From Lachnospiraceae bacterium (GTDB lineage Bacteria; Bacillota; Clostridia; Lachnospirales; Lachnospiraceae): a DNA stretch of 64,000 nt. This document shows positions 43,773 through 53,451 of the stretch, in pieces. Within the stretch, counting starts at the first letter, position 1, and each line of letters opens with the position of its first letter. The stretch is taken from positions 658,604 to 722,603 of the forward strand of contig CAJTEE010000002.1 in NCBI GenBank assembly GCA_910575275.1, read 5' to 3'. The position numbers were made by a program, and so were the translations under genes. Under the pieces are notes generated by a model. That model was not told where the DNA came from and did not search any database. It saw nothing but the letters and a program-made list of their open reading frames with translations.

Positions 43773-45284
43773 TCATCCGCCGCCTGCAATCCGGTCCGCC
43801 AGTCTCGTAAGCCCCATGGAATTCGACCCTTTCAAAAGCAGGAGGTCTCCTTCCCTCACCTCACACTCCAGATACTCCGAAAGCGCTTCGATATCCGCAA
43901 ATTCCACGACCGGAATCTCAGAGACGGCCCGCACGCCCTCCGCCAGGTACGCACAATCATCTCCCAGCGTCAAAATAAGAGAAACACCTGAAGCTGCCGC
44001 ATATTCGCCGGCCTCCCGGTGAAATTCGGGCGAGCGGTCCCCGAGCTCCTTCATGTCTGCCAGCACCGCGATATGACGCGCCCCCGGCCGAATCCGGCAA
44101 AACACGTCCAGAGCCGCATGCAGCGAGGCCGGGCTTGCATTATAGGAATCATCCAGCAAAAGGACATGTTTTCCCGTGATCTCTGCAAAAGTGAGCTGCT
44201 GACGGTGCGCAAAGCCGCCAAAGGTCAAAAGCCCCCTCGCCGCTTCCTCAAGCGTCATGCCGTACTCGGCGCATACGGCGATTCCGGCAAGGGCGTTTAA
44301 GACATTGTGCCGGCCCAAAGCCTCCAGCCGCACCGGGCAGCGCTCCGAGCCGTGCACGGCCGTAAATTCGGGCTTTCCGTCCCGAAGCACGATATCCTCG
44401 GCCCGGTAATCATTGCCGGCATCCGTCCCGTAATAAACGGTCCGTACACCGTCCTTCGCCTGCGCTCCCCGCAGAAGCTCGTCATCCCCGTTTAAAATCA
44501 GGAGGCCGCCGGCCCTCAAGCCGTCTTGGATCGTCATCTTTTCTTTGAAGATCCTCTCTCTGGAGCCGAACTGCTCGATATGGGCGTCCCCAATGTTCGT
44601 GATCACCGCCGTGTCGATCTGGGCCAGCCTCGCGATCACCGTGAGCTCGCCCGGCTCACTCATGCCGAGCTCGATGACGCCGATCTCGTCCTCCGCTTTG
44701 ATCTCGGAAAGCGTGACCGGGACGCCGACCTGGCTGTTTCGGTTGCCCGGCGTCTTGTATACCCGATAGCGGGCCGAAAGCGCCGCCGCGATCAGCTCCC
44801 TTGTGGTCGTCTTGCCGACGCTTCCCGTCACACCGACGAGCGGCAGGGAAAGCCGCTCCCGCAGGGAATGCCCGAGCGCCTGCAGGGCAAGCTTTGTGTC
44901 CTCGACGCGGATGACGGCCGTCCCGCCCGGCTGCCTCCCTTTGCCATCCGGCGCGTTTTCCCCGATCGCCACTTCCATGACTTTTCTGCCCGGCGTTGTT
45001 CCGTCGGCTGCCGCCTTGGTTTCCCCGGCTTTTGCAAGCCCCATGCCCAGCGCCTCGGCCGCCGTTTCGTGCTCACTCGTAAGGACCGCGGCCGCCCCCG
45101 CAGCGGCCGCCTGCGAGAGGAACCGGTGCGCATCCACACGCTCCCCGATTAACGGTACAAACAGATCCCCCGGCCCCACTTCCTTTGAGTTGAACCGGAT
45201 ATGGGCAAGCCGCGCAGACGGTTCTCCCGCAAGCAGCCTGCCCCCTGTCGCCAAAACCACGTCACGCACCGTCACCTGTTCCAT
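43773..45284 (-). CDS. murF: UDP-N-acetylmuramoyl-tripeptide-D-alanyl-D-alanine ligase
   Basis: MurF adds D-Ala-D-Ala to the peptidoglycan precursor. The 503-residue protein has GVTGSVGKTTTRELIAAAL (P-loop), NRNSQVGVPVTLSEI, ELGMSEPGEL, ITNIGDAHIEQFGS and LDDSYNASPASLHAAL, all MurF signatures. An Ala/Gly-rich insert of about 40 residues (about 75-115) lengthens the N-terminal domain compared with usual. It overlaps murE by 13 nt. Confidence 0.96.
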   Translation of the reverse strand: MEQVTVRDVVLATGGRLLAGEPSARLAHIRFNSKEVGPGDLFVPLIGERVDAHRFLSQAAAAGAAAVLTSEHETAAEALGMGLAKAGETKAAADGTTPGRKVMEVAIGENAPDGKGRQPGGTAVIRVEDTKLALQALGHSLRERLSLPLVGVTGSVGKTTTRELIAAALSARYRVYKTPGNRNSQVGVPVTLSEIKAEDEIGVIELGMSEPGELTVIARLAQIDTAVITNIGDAHIEQFGSRERIFKEKMTIQDGLRAGGLLILNGDDELLRGAQAKDGVRTVYYGTDAGNDYRAEDIVLRDGKPEFTAVHGSERCPVRLEALGRHNVLNALAGIAVCAEYGMTLEEAARGLLTFGGFAHRQQLTFAEITGKHVLLLDDSYNASPASLHAALDVFCRIRPGARHIAVLADMKELGDRSPEFHREAGEYAAASGVSLILTLGDDCAYLAEGVRAVSEIPVVEFADIEALSEYLECEVREGDLLLLKGSNSMGLTRLADRIAGGG

Positions 45285-46780
45285 CCTTCCATCTCCTTTG
45301 CCGCTTCTTCGACCACCTCACGATCCAGGAAATGATGGCGTACGCCCTCGATCTCCTGGTAATCCTCATGGCCCTTGCCGATCACCGCAATCATGTCTCC
45401 GGCCTCGGCATGCCGGAGTGCGTAAAAAATCGCCTCACGTCTGTCCGGAATCACGAGATAGCTTCCGCCCGTCGGCGCGATCCCCGTCTCGATGTCCCTT
45501 ATAATGTCCTCATTCTTCTCAAACCGCGGGTTGTCGGCCGTCAGGATGCAAAAATCCGCCATCCGCCCGCCGATTTCCCCCATCGAATACCGCCTTTCCT
45601 TCGCACGGTTGCCGCCGCAGCCGAAGACACAGACCAGGCGCTTCGGATGATACTCCCTGAGCGTCGCAAGCAGGCTCTCCATGCTGACCGCATTGTGGGC
45701 GTAATCCACAATCACGCTGCACCTTTTCGAGACATGAACGATCTCCATCCGGCCGTCTACGCGGATCGTTTCCAGAGCCGAGCACACACGGCCCCAGACC
45801 GCCTCAGCCGCGCCCGCCTCAGCCAGCACCAGACGGCAGACCGCGAGCGCTGCAAGCGCGTTGTCCGCGTTGAATTTCCCCGGCATACCGACACGCACGG
45901 GTCCGGACGCTTTCCCCTGTAAAAGGAACTCGACGCCGACAAACGAATGATCGGACGCATAGTGAATCCGGCTACCCGTAAAATCCGCCTCTGCCTGCGT
46001 GTTTCCGGAAAGAAGCGCATACGTGTATAACCGGCAGTCCGCATCCTTTATAATCTCGTCATAGTGCTCCGTGAGGCGGTTTATCACGCCCGTCCTGCAC
46101 GCAGTCAGAAGGCGGGACTTATAGTACAGATACTCCTCAAAGCTTTTATGCTCCTTCGGGCCGATGTGATCCGGAGAAAGATTCGTAAAAAGGCCGTAAT
46201 CGAACCGGATCCCGCCCACACGATGCAGCATGAGCGCCTGCGAGGAGACCTCCATCACGACACAGTCGCAGCCGGCATTCGCCATCCTCGCAAAATACTC
46301 CTGCACCACGTAGGACTCCGGCGTCGTGTTGGCAGTCGGAAACCGCTCATCCCCGATCACCGCTCCGTTGGTGCCGATCAGGCCCACCTTCCTGCCTGCG
46401 GTCTCCAGAAGCTTCTTTAACATATAGCTTGTGGTCGTCTTTCCCTTTGTCCCGGTAATCCCGATCGTAGTCAGCCGGTTCGCCGGATGGCCAAACCGCG
46501 CCGCCGCCAAAAGGGCGAGCGCCAGCCGGCCGTTTGCGGTGCGAAGCACCGTTACGTCTGCAGGGACCGATACCTCCCGCTCGACAACCAGCACTCTGCA
46601 TCCGGCTGCGAGTACCTCCGGGATAAATGTATGGGAATCTCTCGTACTCCCCTTGATGCAGACAAATACCGAGTCCGGATACGCCCTTCTGGAATCGTAT
46701 ACGACCTCCTCCACCCGTGTATCCAGGCTCCCCTGCAAAAGCACACAATCCGATCCAGCCAGCCAGTCTCCGATTCTCAT
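45272..46780 (-). CDS. murE: UDP-N-acetylmuramoyl-L-alanyl-D-glutamate-2,6-diaminopimelate ligase
   Basis: MurE adds the third stem residue. The 502-residue protein has GITGTKGKTTTSYMLKKLL, TTPESYVVQEYFARMANAG, VMEVSSQALMLHRV and NLSPDHIGPKEH. The motif DNPR in TADNPRFEKNE is the one linked with meso-diaminopimelate specificity, so the wall is predicted to be of the mDAP type. It starts 49 nt after fhs and is coupled to murF. Confidence 0.95.
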   Translation of the reverse strand: MRIGDWLAGSDCVLLQGSLDTRVEEVVYDSRRAYPDSVFVCIKGSTRDSHTFIPEVLAAGCRVLVVEREVSVPADVTVLRTANGRLALALLAAARFGHPANRLTTIGITGTKGKTTTSYMLKKLLETAGRKVGLIGTNGAVIGDERFPTANTTPESYVVQEYFARMANAGCDCVVMEVSSQALMLHRVGGIRFDYGLFTNLSPDHIGPKEHKSFEEYLYYKSRLLTACRTGVINRLTEHYDEIIKDADCRLYTYALLSGNTQAEADFTGSRIHYASDHSFVGVEFLLQGKASGPVRVGMPGKFNADNALAALAVCRLVLAEAGAAEAVWGRVCSALETIRVDGRMEIVHVSKRCSVIVDYAHNAVSMESLLATLREYHPKRLVCVFGCGGNRAKERRYSMGEIGGRMADFCILTADNPRFEKNEDIIRDIETGIAPTGGSYLVIPDRREAIFYALRHAEAGDMIAVIGKGHEDYQEIEGVRHHFLDREVVEEAAKEMEGWNR

Positions 46781-46792
46781 TCTGCCTCCTTC

Positions 46793-46819
46793 TTCACGTC
46801 AGGTGTCGCCTGGCGTGAA
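46793..46819. other. Hairpin between fhs and murE
   Basis: TTCACGTCAGG and CCTGGCGTGAA form an 11-position stem with one G-T position and a 5-nt loop. No T-run follows on the minus strand. It sits in the 49-nt spacer before the murE ribosome site and could stabilise or attenuate the message. Confidence 0.4.
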
Positions 46820-46829
46820 TCCCTTTCCT

Positions 46830-48500
46830 TTAAAACAATCCCGTGATCTTTCCGTCTTTGTCCACGTCGATGCTGTCCGCCGCCGGCTTCTTTGGAAGCC
46901 CCGGCATCGTCATGATCGCACCCGTGAGCGCCACCACAAAGCCCGCTCCTGCGCTCACGTACACGTCGCGCACCATCAGATCAAAGCCCTCGGGCCTGCC
47001 GAGCTTCGTCTGGTCATCCGAGAGGGAATACTGCGTCTTTGCCATGCAGACAGGGAAGGAACCAAAGCCCATCTCCGTGATCTTTGCAAGCGCCTTTTTC
47101 GCAGCCGGCGTATAGCTGACCTTCCCTGCGCCATAGATCTCCTTCGCCACGGTCTCGATCTTTTCGGCAATCCCCAACTCATCCGGATACAGCGGCGCAA
47201 ACCGGCTCTCCTTCGTCTCCAGCGTCTCGATAACCTTTGCGGCTAACTCCATACCGCCGTCTCCGCCCTGCTCCCAGACTTTTGACAACGCAAACGCACA
47301 GCCGCGCTCCTCGCAAAAGTTCCGAATGAACTCATACTCCGCCTGGGTATCGCTCAAAAACGAATTCAGCGTCACGACAACCGGAACCCGATACTTCTGT
47401 ATATTCTCAATGTGCTTTTCCAGGTTCACGATTCCGGCCTTTAACGCCTCTAAATTCTCCTCCCCAAGCGCCTCCTTTTTGACTCCGCCGTTGTATTTCA
47501 GCGCACGCACGGTCGCCACCAGGACCACGGCATCCGGCTTTAAGCCCGCCTTGCGGCATTTGATATCAAAAAATTTCTCCGCACCCAGATCCGCGCCGAA
47601 GCCCGCCTCCGTCACCGCGATATCCGCAAGCTTTAAGGCCGTCCTCGTCGCCATGACACTGTTGCAGCCGTGAGCGATGTTGGCAAACGGCCCGCCGTGC
47701 ACCAGGACTCCCGTATGTTCCAAAGTCTGAATAAGGTTCGGCTTCATTGCATCCTTTAAGAGCGCCGCCATGGAGCCGACCGCGTTTAACTGCTTCGCCG
47801 TCACCGGCTCCCCCGCAAAGTTGTAGGCCACGATGATCCGGCCCAGCCTCTCCTTCAGATCATCCAGATCCGTTGCCAGGCACAGAATCGCCATGATCTC
47901 GGAGGCCACGGTGATGACAAAATGATCCTCTCTGACCACGCCGTCCGCCTTGGCGCCGAGACCGACCACGATGTTTCGGAGCGCACGGTCGTTCATGTCC
48001 AGGCAACGTTTCCATAGGATCTGCCTTGTGTCGATCCCAAGGGCGTTGCCCTGCTGGATATGGTTATCCAAAAGAGCCGCCAGCAGGTTGTTGGCCGTTG
48101 TGATCGCGTGGAAATCCCCCGTAAAATGCAGGTTCAGATCCTCCATCGGCACTACCTGGGCATAGCCGCCCCCGGCCGCCCCGCCCTTGATGCCAAAGCA
48201 CGGTCCCAAAGAGGGCTCACGGAGCGCCAGCATGGCCGACTTGCCCGCTTTCGTGAGCGCCTGCGCCAGCCCGATGCTTGTTGTCGTCTTTCCCTCGCCG
48301 GCAGGAGTCGGATTGATCGCCGTCACAAGCACCAGCTTGCCGTCCGGCCTGTCCTTCACACGCTCCCAGAGCTCGTCTGCGATCTTCGCCTTGTACTTTC
48401 CGTAGAGCTCCAGCTCATCCTCGGAAATCCCGTACTGCGCCGCCACCTCCCGGATCGGGAGCATGTCGGCCGCCTGTGCAATCTCGATGTCTGTTTTCAT
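46830..48500 (-). CDS. fhs: Formate-tetrahydrofolate ligase
   Basis: Fhs makes 10-formyl-THF from formate, ATP and THF, for purine and formyl-Met synthesis and, in acetogens, the Wood-Ljungdahl methyl branch. The 556-residue protein has [18 protein letters not shown] (P-loop), [33 protein letters not shown] and [13 protein letters not shown], all conserved. It lies 37 nt after ftsK. No folate riboswitch fits in that gap. Confidence 0.97.
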   Translation of the reverse strand: MKTDIEIAQAADMLPIREVAAQYGISEDELELYGKYKAKIADELWERVKDRPDGKLVLVTAINPTPAGEGKTTTSIGLAQALTKAGKSAMLALREPSLGPCFGIKGGAAGGGYAQVVPMEDLNLHFTGDFHAITTANNLLAALLDNHIQQGNALGIDTRQILWKRCLDMNDRALRNIVVGLGAKADGVVREDHFVITVASEIMAILCLATDLDDLKERLGRIIVAYNFAGEPVTAKQLNAVGSMAALLKDAMKPNLIQTLEHTGVLVHGGPFANIAHGCNSVMATRTALKLADIAVTEAGFGADLGAEKFFDIKCRKAGLKPDAVVLVATVRALKYNGGVKKEALGEENLEALKAGIVNLEKHIENIQKYRVPVVVTLNSFLSDTQAEYEFIRNFCEERGCAFALSKVWEQGGDGGMELAAKVIETLETKESRFAPLYPDELGIAEKIETVAKEIYGAGKVSYTPAAKKALAKITEMGFGSFPVCMAKTQYSLSDDQTKLGRPEGFDLMVRDVYVSAGAGFVVALTGAIMTMPGLPKKPAADSIDVDKDGKITGLF

Positions 48501-48537
48501 TTTTCATTCTCCTCATGTGAAATAGATAGTGTTACTC

Positions 48538-51500
48538 TTAGTATCCGGCCTCCAAAAGCTCCTCAAACTCCTCCATGGACATCAGGATCTTTCTCGGCTT
48601 TGTACCCTCCTCCTCGCCGACCACGCCGGCTTCGGCAAGCTGATCCATGATCCGGGCCGCACGGTTGAAGCCAACCTTGAACATCCTCTGCAGCATGCCG
48701 ATCGAGGCCTTGTCCTTCTCGATGATGAACCGCCCGGCCTCCACAAACAATGCGTCACGGTCACTGCCGCCCGCCGTCGCGCCGCCGGCCATCGGCTGCG
48801 CCATTTTCGCCTCGATCGACTGGTCATAGGAGGTCTCCTCGTTCTGTTCCTTGATGAACTCGGTCACGCGGGAAACCTCCGTATCGGAGACAAAAGCCCC
48901 CTGTACTCGGATCGGCTTCGGATAGCCGGACGGATAGAACAGCATGTCGCCGTTTCCTAACAGCTTCTCCGCGCCGACCATATCGAGGATTGTCCGCGAG
49001 TCCACGCCGGAAGCCACGGAAAATGCGATCCGCGACGGCACATTGGCCTTGATCACGCCCGTGATGACGTTGACGGACGGGCGCTGCGTTGCGATGACCA
49101 GATGGATCCCGGCCGCGCGGGCAAGCTGCGCCAGACGGCAAATCGCATCCTCAACCTCACCGGAGGCCACCATCATCAGATCCGCCAACTCGTCAATAAT
49201 GATGACAAGCTGCGGAAGCTTCGCGGGAATCTCCTCCTTCGGGATATCACCGCTCTCCTCCAGAGTCTTCACACGCGCATTGTAGCCCTTTAAGTCACGC
49301 ACATTCGTCTGCGCAAATTTATTATAACGCTCCATCATCTCGGCCACCGCCCAGTTTAAGGCACCGGCCGCCTTCTTCGGGTCCGTCACGACCGGAATCA
49401 GAAGATGCGGAATCCCGTTATAAATTGAAAGCTCCACTACCTTCGGATCGATCATGATCAGCTTCACATCCTCCGGCGAAGCCCGGTACAAAAGGCTCAT
49501 GATCATGGTATTGATCCCCACGGACTTTCCCGAACCGGTCTGTCCGGCGATCAGAAGGTGCGGCATTTTTGCCAGATCGGCCACGATGACCTGGCCGCCG
49601 ATGTCCTTTCCGACCGCAAAGGCCAGATGGGAGGCATGCTTTTTAAACGCGTCGCTCTCCAAAAGCTCACGCAGGTAGACGATGCTGTTAACTTTGTTTG
49701 GAACCTCGATCCCCACCGCGGCCTTTCCCGGGATCGGCGCTTCGATCCGGATGTCCGTCGCCGCCAGATTCAACTTGATATCATCGGCCAGGGACTGGAT
49801 CCGGCTCACCTTCACGCCCTGCTCCGGATGCAGCTCATAGCGCGTCACCGTCGGCCCGCAGCTTATGTTTGTCACCGTCACGCCGACGCCAAAGTTCCGC
49901 AGGGTCTGCTGCAGCTTGATCGCCGTCTCCTTGTATTCCTTCTCCGACTGGCCGCCCGCAGAATCTTTACTCCTGGTGAGCAGATCCATCGGCGGGATCA
50001 CATACGGCTTTTTCGGCTTTTCCTCTGTCCTCTTGACCTCCTGCAGCACGGCCCGGTCGGCCTCGGCTTTTTCGGCCGCAGCCTGGCGGCATGCCTCGGC
50101 CTTGCTTCGCAGGACCTCCTCGGTATCGGTCTCGATCACCTTGCCGCTCGTCGTCACCACGGACTTTTTCCCCTCCGGGGCATGGAAAACGGAAGTTTCC
50201 CCTGAGTCCGCTGTCATTTTTTTCTGCACAGGCTCCCAGTACTCCTCGTTTTCCACGTATGGCTCCGTATCCTGCTCCATGGCATGGGGCAGGGCGTCAG
50301 ACTCTGTCTCGTTATAGGGCGGGACAGCCGGCCATTCGTCCTCCAAAGACACGGTTGCAGACACAGTAGCCAAATCTCCCGGGATCGTCCCAAACACTGG
50401 CGGCCCGGATACCGGTTCCCCGGGCTCCGCATACGGCCCTTCCCCCGTTCCCGACTCAAGGGCCGCGGACAGATACGGCTTCGGCTCTGCCTTCAGGCCT
50501 GTGCTTATGTCCTCGGCAAGCGCGCTGTTGTTTGGCTCCCCGAATACACCCATCTCGTCAAACGCCTGCCTGTCGCGGCTCACAAACACGTCCTCATCGG
50601 CCCGATGCCGCAGCAGGGAAACATCCTCATTAAACGGAACCACATCCTCCTCCGGCGGCGCCCCTGCCATCGTAATCTTTCCTTTAAATATATCCGCAGG
50701 ATCTGGCTGGCTGGCAAATTCCTCACGAAATGCGTCCGGTGTCTCTGCGCTCCTGACGCCGGCCGTATCCGTCCTTTCCTTCACAGGATAAGCCGCCTCT
50801 GCTGCCGCAGGTACAAACGTGTTTTCTGCCTTTCTTCGGCCTACCTGCCTTTCTGCGGCCTGTGCTTCCTCCGCAAAGTGTTCTCTCTCCTCCCGGCTTT
50901 CTGCCTCCGGGCCCATCGGATCTCCGTTTGCGGACAGATCCGTCGAGCTTAGATTCACGCCCTTCACTTTCTGCTCCTCGCGCATCAGGCGCTTTTCCTC
51001 TCGCCGCTCCTCCCGGATCTCTTTCCTTCTTCCGTAATCCTCCTTCGCATACTGGTATGCCTTGCCGCTCCCGCGCTTCACCACGGATACGAATGACCGC
51101 TCCGTGATGCACACAAGCGAAATCGTGATACACACCAAAAGCGCCAGATATGCCCCGATCGTTCCCACTGCCGTGTGCAGAAGCCAGACAAGGGCGCCGC
51201 CGATCACTCCGCCCCCCTTGCCGTTTGCCCCGGCCAGCTCATAAATATCCCGGAGCGTCTGTTTTTCCTGATACCCGCCGCCAAACATAAGCTGCGCCAG
51301 GCCGCAGAGCGCCACCAAAAGCACTTCGACCGCCAGCATCTTATAGACCGCGCGGATATTTCCCTGATTGGAGACATAAAAAACCATCCCCGCAAACAAA
51401 AGCACCGGGGCCACATAGCCGATACAGCCGAAAACGCCGAGCATCACCTGGCTCACCACGTTTCCGACCACACCGCAAATATGAAAATTGCTCAGAAATA

Positions 51501-51636
51501 AAAACACGCTGACGGCAAAGGTTCCCAGAACGGCCGCCTCTGACTGGATAAATCCTGTATCCTTTTCCTTGGATTTGGCCGCCGTTTTTCTCTTTGCCGA
51601 TGTGGATGTCTTCTTTTTTGTACTGCTGCCCGCCAA
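48538..51636 (-). CDS. ftsK: DNA translocase FtsK/SpoIIIE family
   Basis: This protein pumps DNA through the closing septum and aligns dimer-resolution sites. The 1032-residue protein has about four to five N-terminal membrane helices (residues about 28-180), a long acidic linker (about 190-560), and the motor domain with GQTGSGKSVGINTMI (about 695) and IIIDELADLMM. The C-terminal gamma winged helix (VGFNRAARIMDQLAEAGVVG) completes it. The start codon is TTG, set by GGGAGG 9 nt upstream; no nearby ATG fits. Confidence 0.96.
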   Translation of the reverse strand: MAGSSTKKKTSTSAKRKTAAKSKEKDTGFIQSEAAVLGTFAVSVFLFLSNFHICGVVGNVVSQVMLGVFGCIGYVAPVLLFAGMVFYVSNQGNIRAVYKMLAVEVLLVALCGLAQLMFGGGYQEKQTLRDIYELAGANGKGGGVIGGALVWLLHTAVGTIGAYLALLVCITISLVCITERSFVSVVKRGSGKAYQYAKEDYGRRKEIREERREEKRLMREEQKVKGVNLSSTDLSANGDPMGPEAESREEREHFAEEAQAAERQVGRRKAENTFVPAAAEAAYPVKERTDTAGVRSAETPDAFREEFASQPDPADIFKGKITMAGAPPEEDVVPFNEDVSLLRHRADEDVFVSRDRQAFDEMGVFGEPNNSALAEDISTGLKAEPKPYLSAALESGTGEGPYAEPGEPVSGPPVFGTIPGDLATVSATVSLEDEWPAVPPYNETESDALPHAMEQDTEPYVENEEYWEPVQKKMTADSGETSVFHAPEGKKSVVTTSGKVIETDTEEVLRSKAEACRQAAAEKAEADRAVLQEVKRTEEKPKKPYVIPPMDLLTRSKDSAGGQSEKEYKETAIKLQQTLRNFGVGVTVTNISCGPTVTRYELHPEQGVKVSRIQSLADDIKLNLAATDIRIEAPIPGKAAVGIEVPNKVNSIVYLRELLESDAFKKHASHLAFAVGKDIGGQVIVADLAKMPHLLIAGQTGSGKSVGINTMIMSLLYRASPEDVKLIMIDPKVVELSIYNGIPHLLIPVVTDPKKAAGALNWAVAEMMERYNKFAQTNVRDLKGYNARVKTLEESGDIPKEEIPAKLPQLVIIIDELADLMMVASGEVEDAICRLAQLARAAGIHLVIATQRPSVNVITGVIKANVPSRIAFSVASGVDSRTILDMVGAEKLLGNGDMLFYPSGYPKPIRVQGAFVSDTEVSRVTEFIKEQNEETSYDQSIEAKMAQPMAGGATAGGSDRDALFVEAGRFIIEKDKASIGMLQRMFKVGFNRAARIMDQLAEAGVVGEEEGTKPRKILMSMEEFEELLEAGY

Positions 51637-51685
51637 AATGTAAAGCCTCCCGTCTCAAACTGCGCCTTTTGGACGCCTAACAGAT

Positions 51686-51714
51686 AGTATACAAAAAAAA
51701 ATGGTAAATTGCAA
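51686..51714 (-). promoter_or_regulatory. Promoter of ftsK
   Basis: On the minus strand TTGCAA (51709-51714), 17 nt and TATACT (51686-51691) lie about 50 nt before the TTG start codon of ftsK. The spacer includes a T-run. This may drive much of the following housekeeping run. Confidence 0.7.
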
Positions 51715-51747
51715 CCGGTAACAATTTAGAGGGGGAGGGCAAGAGTA

Positions 51748-51933
51748 TTGTTACTGTTCACATAGGTCTGTGCACTTGCTGCGCTGACCGTACGAAAGGC
51801 TGGGCCTGCGGACAAAAATTCCTCTACACTCCGTTTCGATTGGTCCTTGACAAGCACTACTGGCGCTTAGGACTGCCGAAGGCAATTTGCATGGTTTTTT
51901 GCATGTTGCTGTGAACGGAGTGAACAGTAACAA
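51748..51933. repeat. 186-bp element with perfect 14-bp terminal inverted repeats (MITE-like)
   Basis: TTGTTACTGTTCAC (51748-51761) and GTGAACAGTAACAA (51920-51933) are exact inverted copies. The interior has no coding potential I can support but holds a smaller GTCCT...AGGAC inverted repeat. No clear target-site duplication is visible. It lies between the divergent ftsK and pyrB promoters. Confidence 0.6.
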
Positions 51934-51998
51934 CAGTTCTGCCAAATGGCTGAACTATTACGTTTCACCGATTTCACCGAAGCTTTTGCAAAAAACAC

Positions 51999-52027
51999 TG
52001 GATTTTTTCACTTGTATACGCTATAAT
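51999..52027 (+). promoter_or_regulatory. Promoter of pyrBI
   Basis: TGGATT (51999-52004), 17 nt and TATAAT (52022-52027) would start transcription about 20 nt before the pyrB ATG. That leaves no room for a PyrR attenuator or leader peptide. Confidence 0.7.
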
Positions 52028-52054
52028 GACAAAAATACCCTGAAAGGAGAACCC

Positions 52055-52978
52055 ATGAGACATCTGATCAGTCCATTGGACTTTTCCGTGTCGGAGATCG
52101 AGAGATTGCTTTCCCTTGCCTCGGACATTGGGAAAAACCGTCCCAAATATGCACATGCTTGCGATGGAAAAAAGCTTGCCGTTTTGTTTTATGAGCCAAG
52201 TACCCGAACCCGTCTGAGCTTTGAGTCCGCGATGTTAAACCTCGGAGGCTCTGTCCTCGGTTTTTCTTCCGCCGATTCCAGTTCGGCCGCCAAGGGCGAA
52301 AGTGTTTCCGATACCATCCGAGTCATTTCCTGTTACGCCGATATCTGTGCAATCCGTCATCCTAAAGAGGGCGCCGCTCTGGTTGCCGCTTCTAAATCTT
52401 CTATTCCTGTAATCAACGCCGGAGACGGCGGCCATCAACATCCCACACAAACCCTGACCGATCTGCTCACCATCCACTCTCTCAAGGGAAAACTCGGCAA
52501 TCTGACGGTCGGCCTCTGCGGGGATTTAAAATTTGGCCGCACGGTTCATTCCCTGATTCATGCCTTGATCCGCTACCCCGGCATCCGCTTCGTGCTGATT
52601 TCGCCGCCGGAGCTTCGCATTCCCGATTATATCCGCGAGAATTTCCTCGATGCTGCGGGGATTGAATATCGGGAGACCACAGATCTGGATGATGCCATGG
52701 AGGAGCTTGATATTTTGTACATGACGCGTGTCCAGAAGGAGCGTTTCTTTAACGAGGAAGACTACATCCGCATGAAAGACTGCTATATCCTCGACGCGGA
52801 AAAGATGAAGCGCGCCAAGCCGGATATGTATGTCCTGCATCCGCTTCCGCGTGTAAATGAAATCTCCGTGGAGGTCGATGACGACCCGCGCGCCGCATAT
52901 TTTAGGCAGGCCCAGTACGGCGTCTACGTCCGTATGGCCCTGATTCTTACATTATTGGAGGTGAACTGCCTATGTTAA
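52055..52978 (+). CDS. pyrB: Aspartate carbamoyltransferase catalytic subunit
   Basis: PyrB makes carbamoyl-aspartate in pyrimidine synthesis. The 307-residue protein has the carbamoyl-phosphate motif [37 protein letters not shown] and [17 protein letters not shown] precedes the chosen ATG; the frame can be read 56 codons further up, through the promoter and part of the inverted-repeat element, and that part is not coding. pyrI overlaps its 3' end by 7 nt. Confidence 0.98.
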   Translation: MRHLISPLDFSVSEIERLLSLASDIGKNRPKYAHACDGKKLAVLFYEPSTRTRLSFESAMLNLGGSVLGFSSADSSSAAKGESVSDTIRVISCYADICAIRHPKEGAALVAASKSSIPVINAGDGGHQHPTQTLTDLLTIHSLKGKLGNLTVGLCGDLKFGRTVHSLIHALIRYPGIRFVLISPPELRIPDYIRENFLDAAGIEYRETTDLDDAMEELDILYMTRVQKERFFNEEDYIRMKDCYILDAEKMKRAKPDMYVLHPLPRVNEISVEVDDDPRAAYFRQAQYGVYVRMALILTLLEVNCLC

Positions 52979-53394
52979 CCATCAGCGGAATCCGCGAGGG
53001 CGTCGTTTTGGACCATATCCAGGCCGGAAAGAGCATGGAGATCTACCGGCTTCTGGGTCTTGGCAAAATGGATTGCACCGTCGCCATCATCAAAAATGCA
53101 AAAAGCAATAAGCTCGGCCGTAAGGACATCATCAAAATCGAGGGATCCATGGACAATCTTGATCTGGATATTCTCGGCTACATCGACCATCATATCACCG
53201 TCAATGTGATTCGGGATGACGCTATCATTGAGAAAAAGCGGCTGAGCCTGCCGGACAAGCTCGTCAACGTGATCCGCTGCAAAAATCCTCGCTGCATTAC
53301 CTCCATCGAGCCGGGCCTGCCGCAGATCTTTTACCTGTCGGATAGAAAAAGTGAACGCTACCGCTGCCGCTACTGCGACGAAAAGCATGAATAA
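52972..53394 (+). CDS. pyrI: Aspartate carbamoyltransferase regulatory subunit
   Basis: PyrI binds ATP/CTP and gives the enzyme allosteric control. The 140-residue protein has [19 protein letters not shown] at the start and the C-terminal zinc site with four cysteines (CKNPRC ... CRYC). PyrI is found in Clostridia but not in Bacillus, which fits the proposed lineage. A terminator follows at 53410. Confidence 0.97.
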   Translation: MLTISGIREGVVLDHIQAGKSMEIYRLLGLGKMDCTVAIIKNAKSNKLGRKDIIKIEGSMDNLDLDILGYIDHHITVNVIRDDAIIEKKRLSLPDKLVNVIRCKNPRCITSIEPGLPQIFYLSDRKSERYRCRYCDEKHE

Positions 53395-53409
53395 ATCACG
53401 TTTTAAAAG

Positions 53410-53449
53410 AGGGAAGCCGCACTCTGCCGGCTTCCCTCCTACTTTTTTC
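53410..53449. terminator. Terminator after pyrBI, also serving the TPR lipoprotein gene
   Basis: AGGGAAGCCG (53410-53419) and CGGCTTCCCT (53428-53437) form a 10-bp stem with an 8-nt loop followed by a T-run (53443-53448). A-rich sequence on the other side (AAAAGA) makes it usable from the convergent minus-strand gene as well. Confidence 0.9.
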
Positions 53450-53451
53450 TC

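Noticed and set aside
48501-48537. Folate riboswitch before fhs
   Set aside because: Only 37 nt separate ftsK from fhs, far too short for the known THF riboswitches.
51887-52054. 56-codon N-terminal extension of pyrB
   Set aside because: It runs through the pyrB promoter and the inverted-repeat element and has no homology; the internal ATG has a good ribosome site and gives the normal length.
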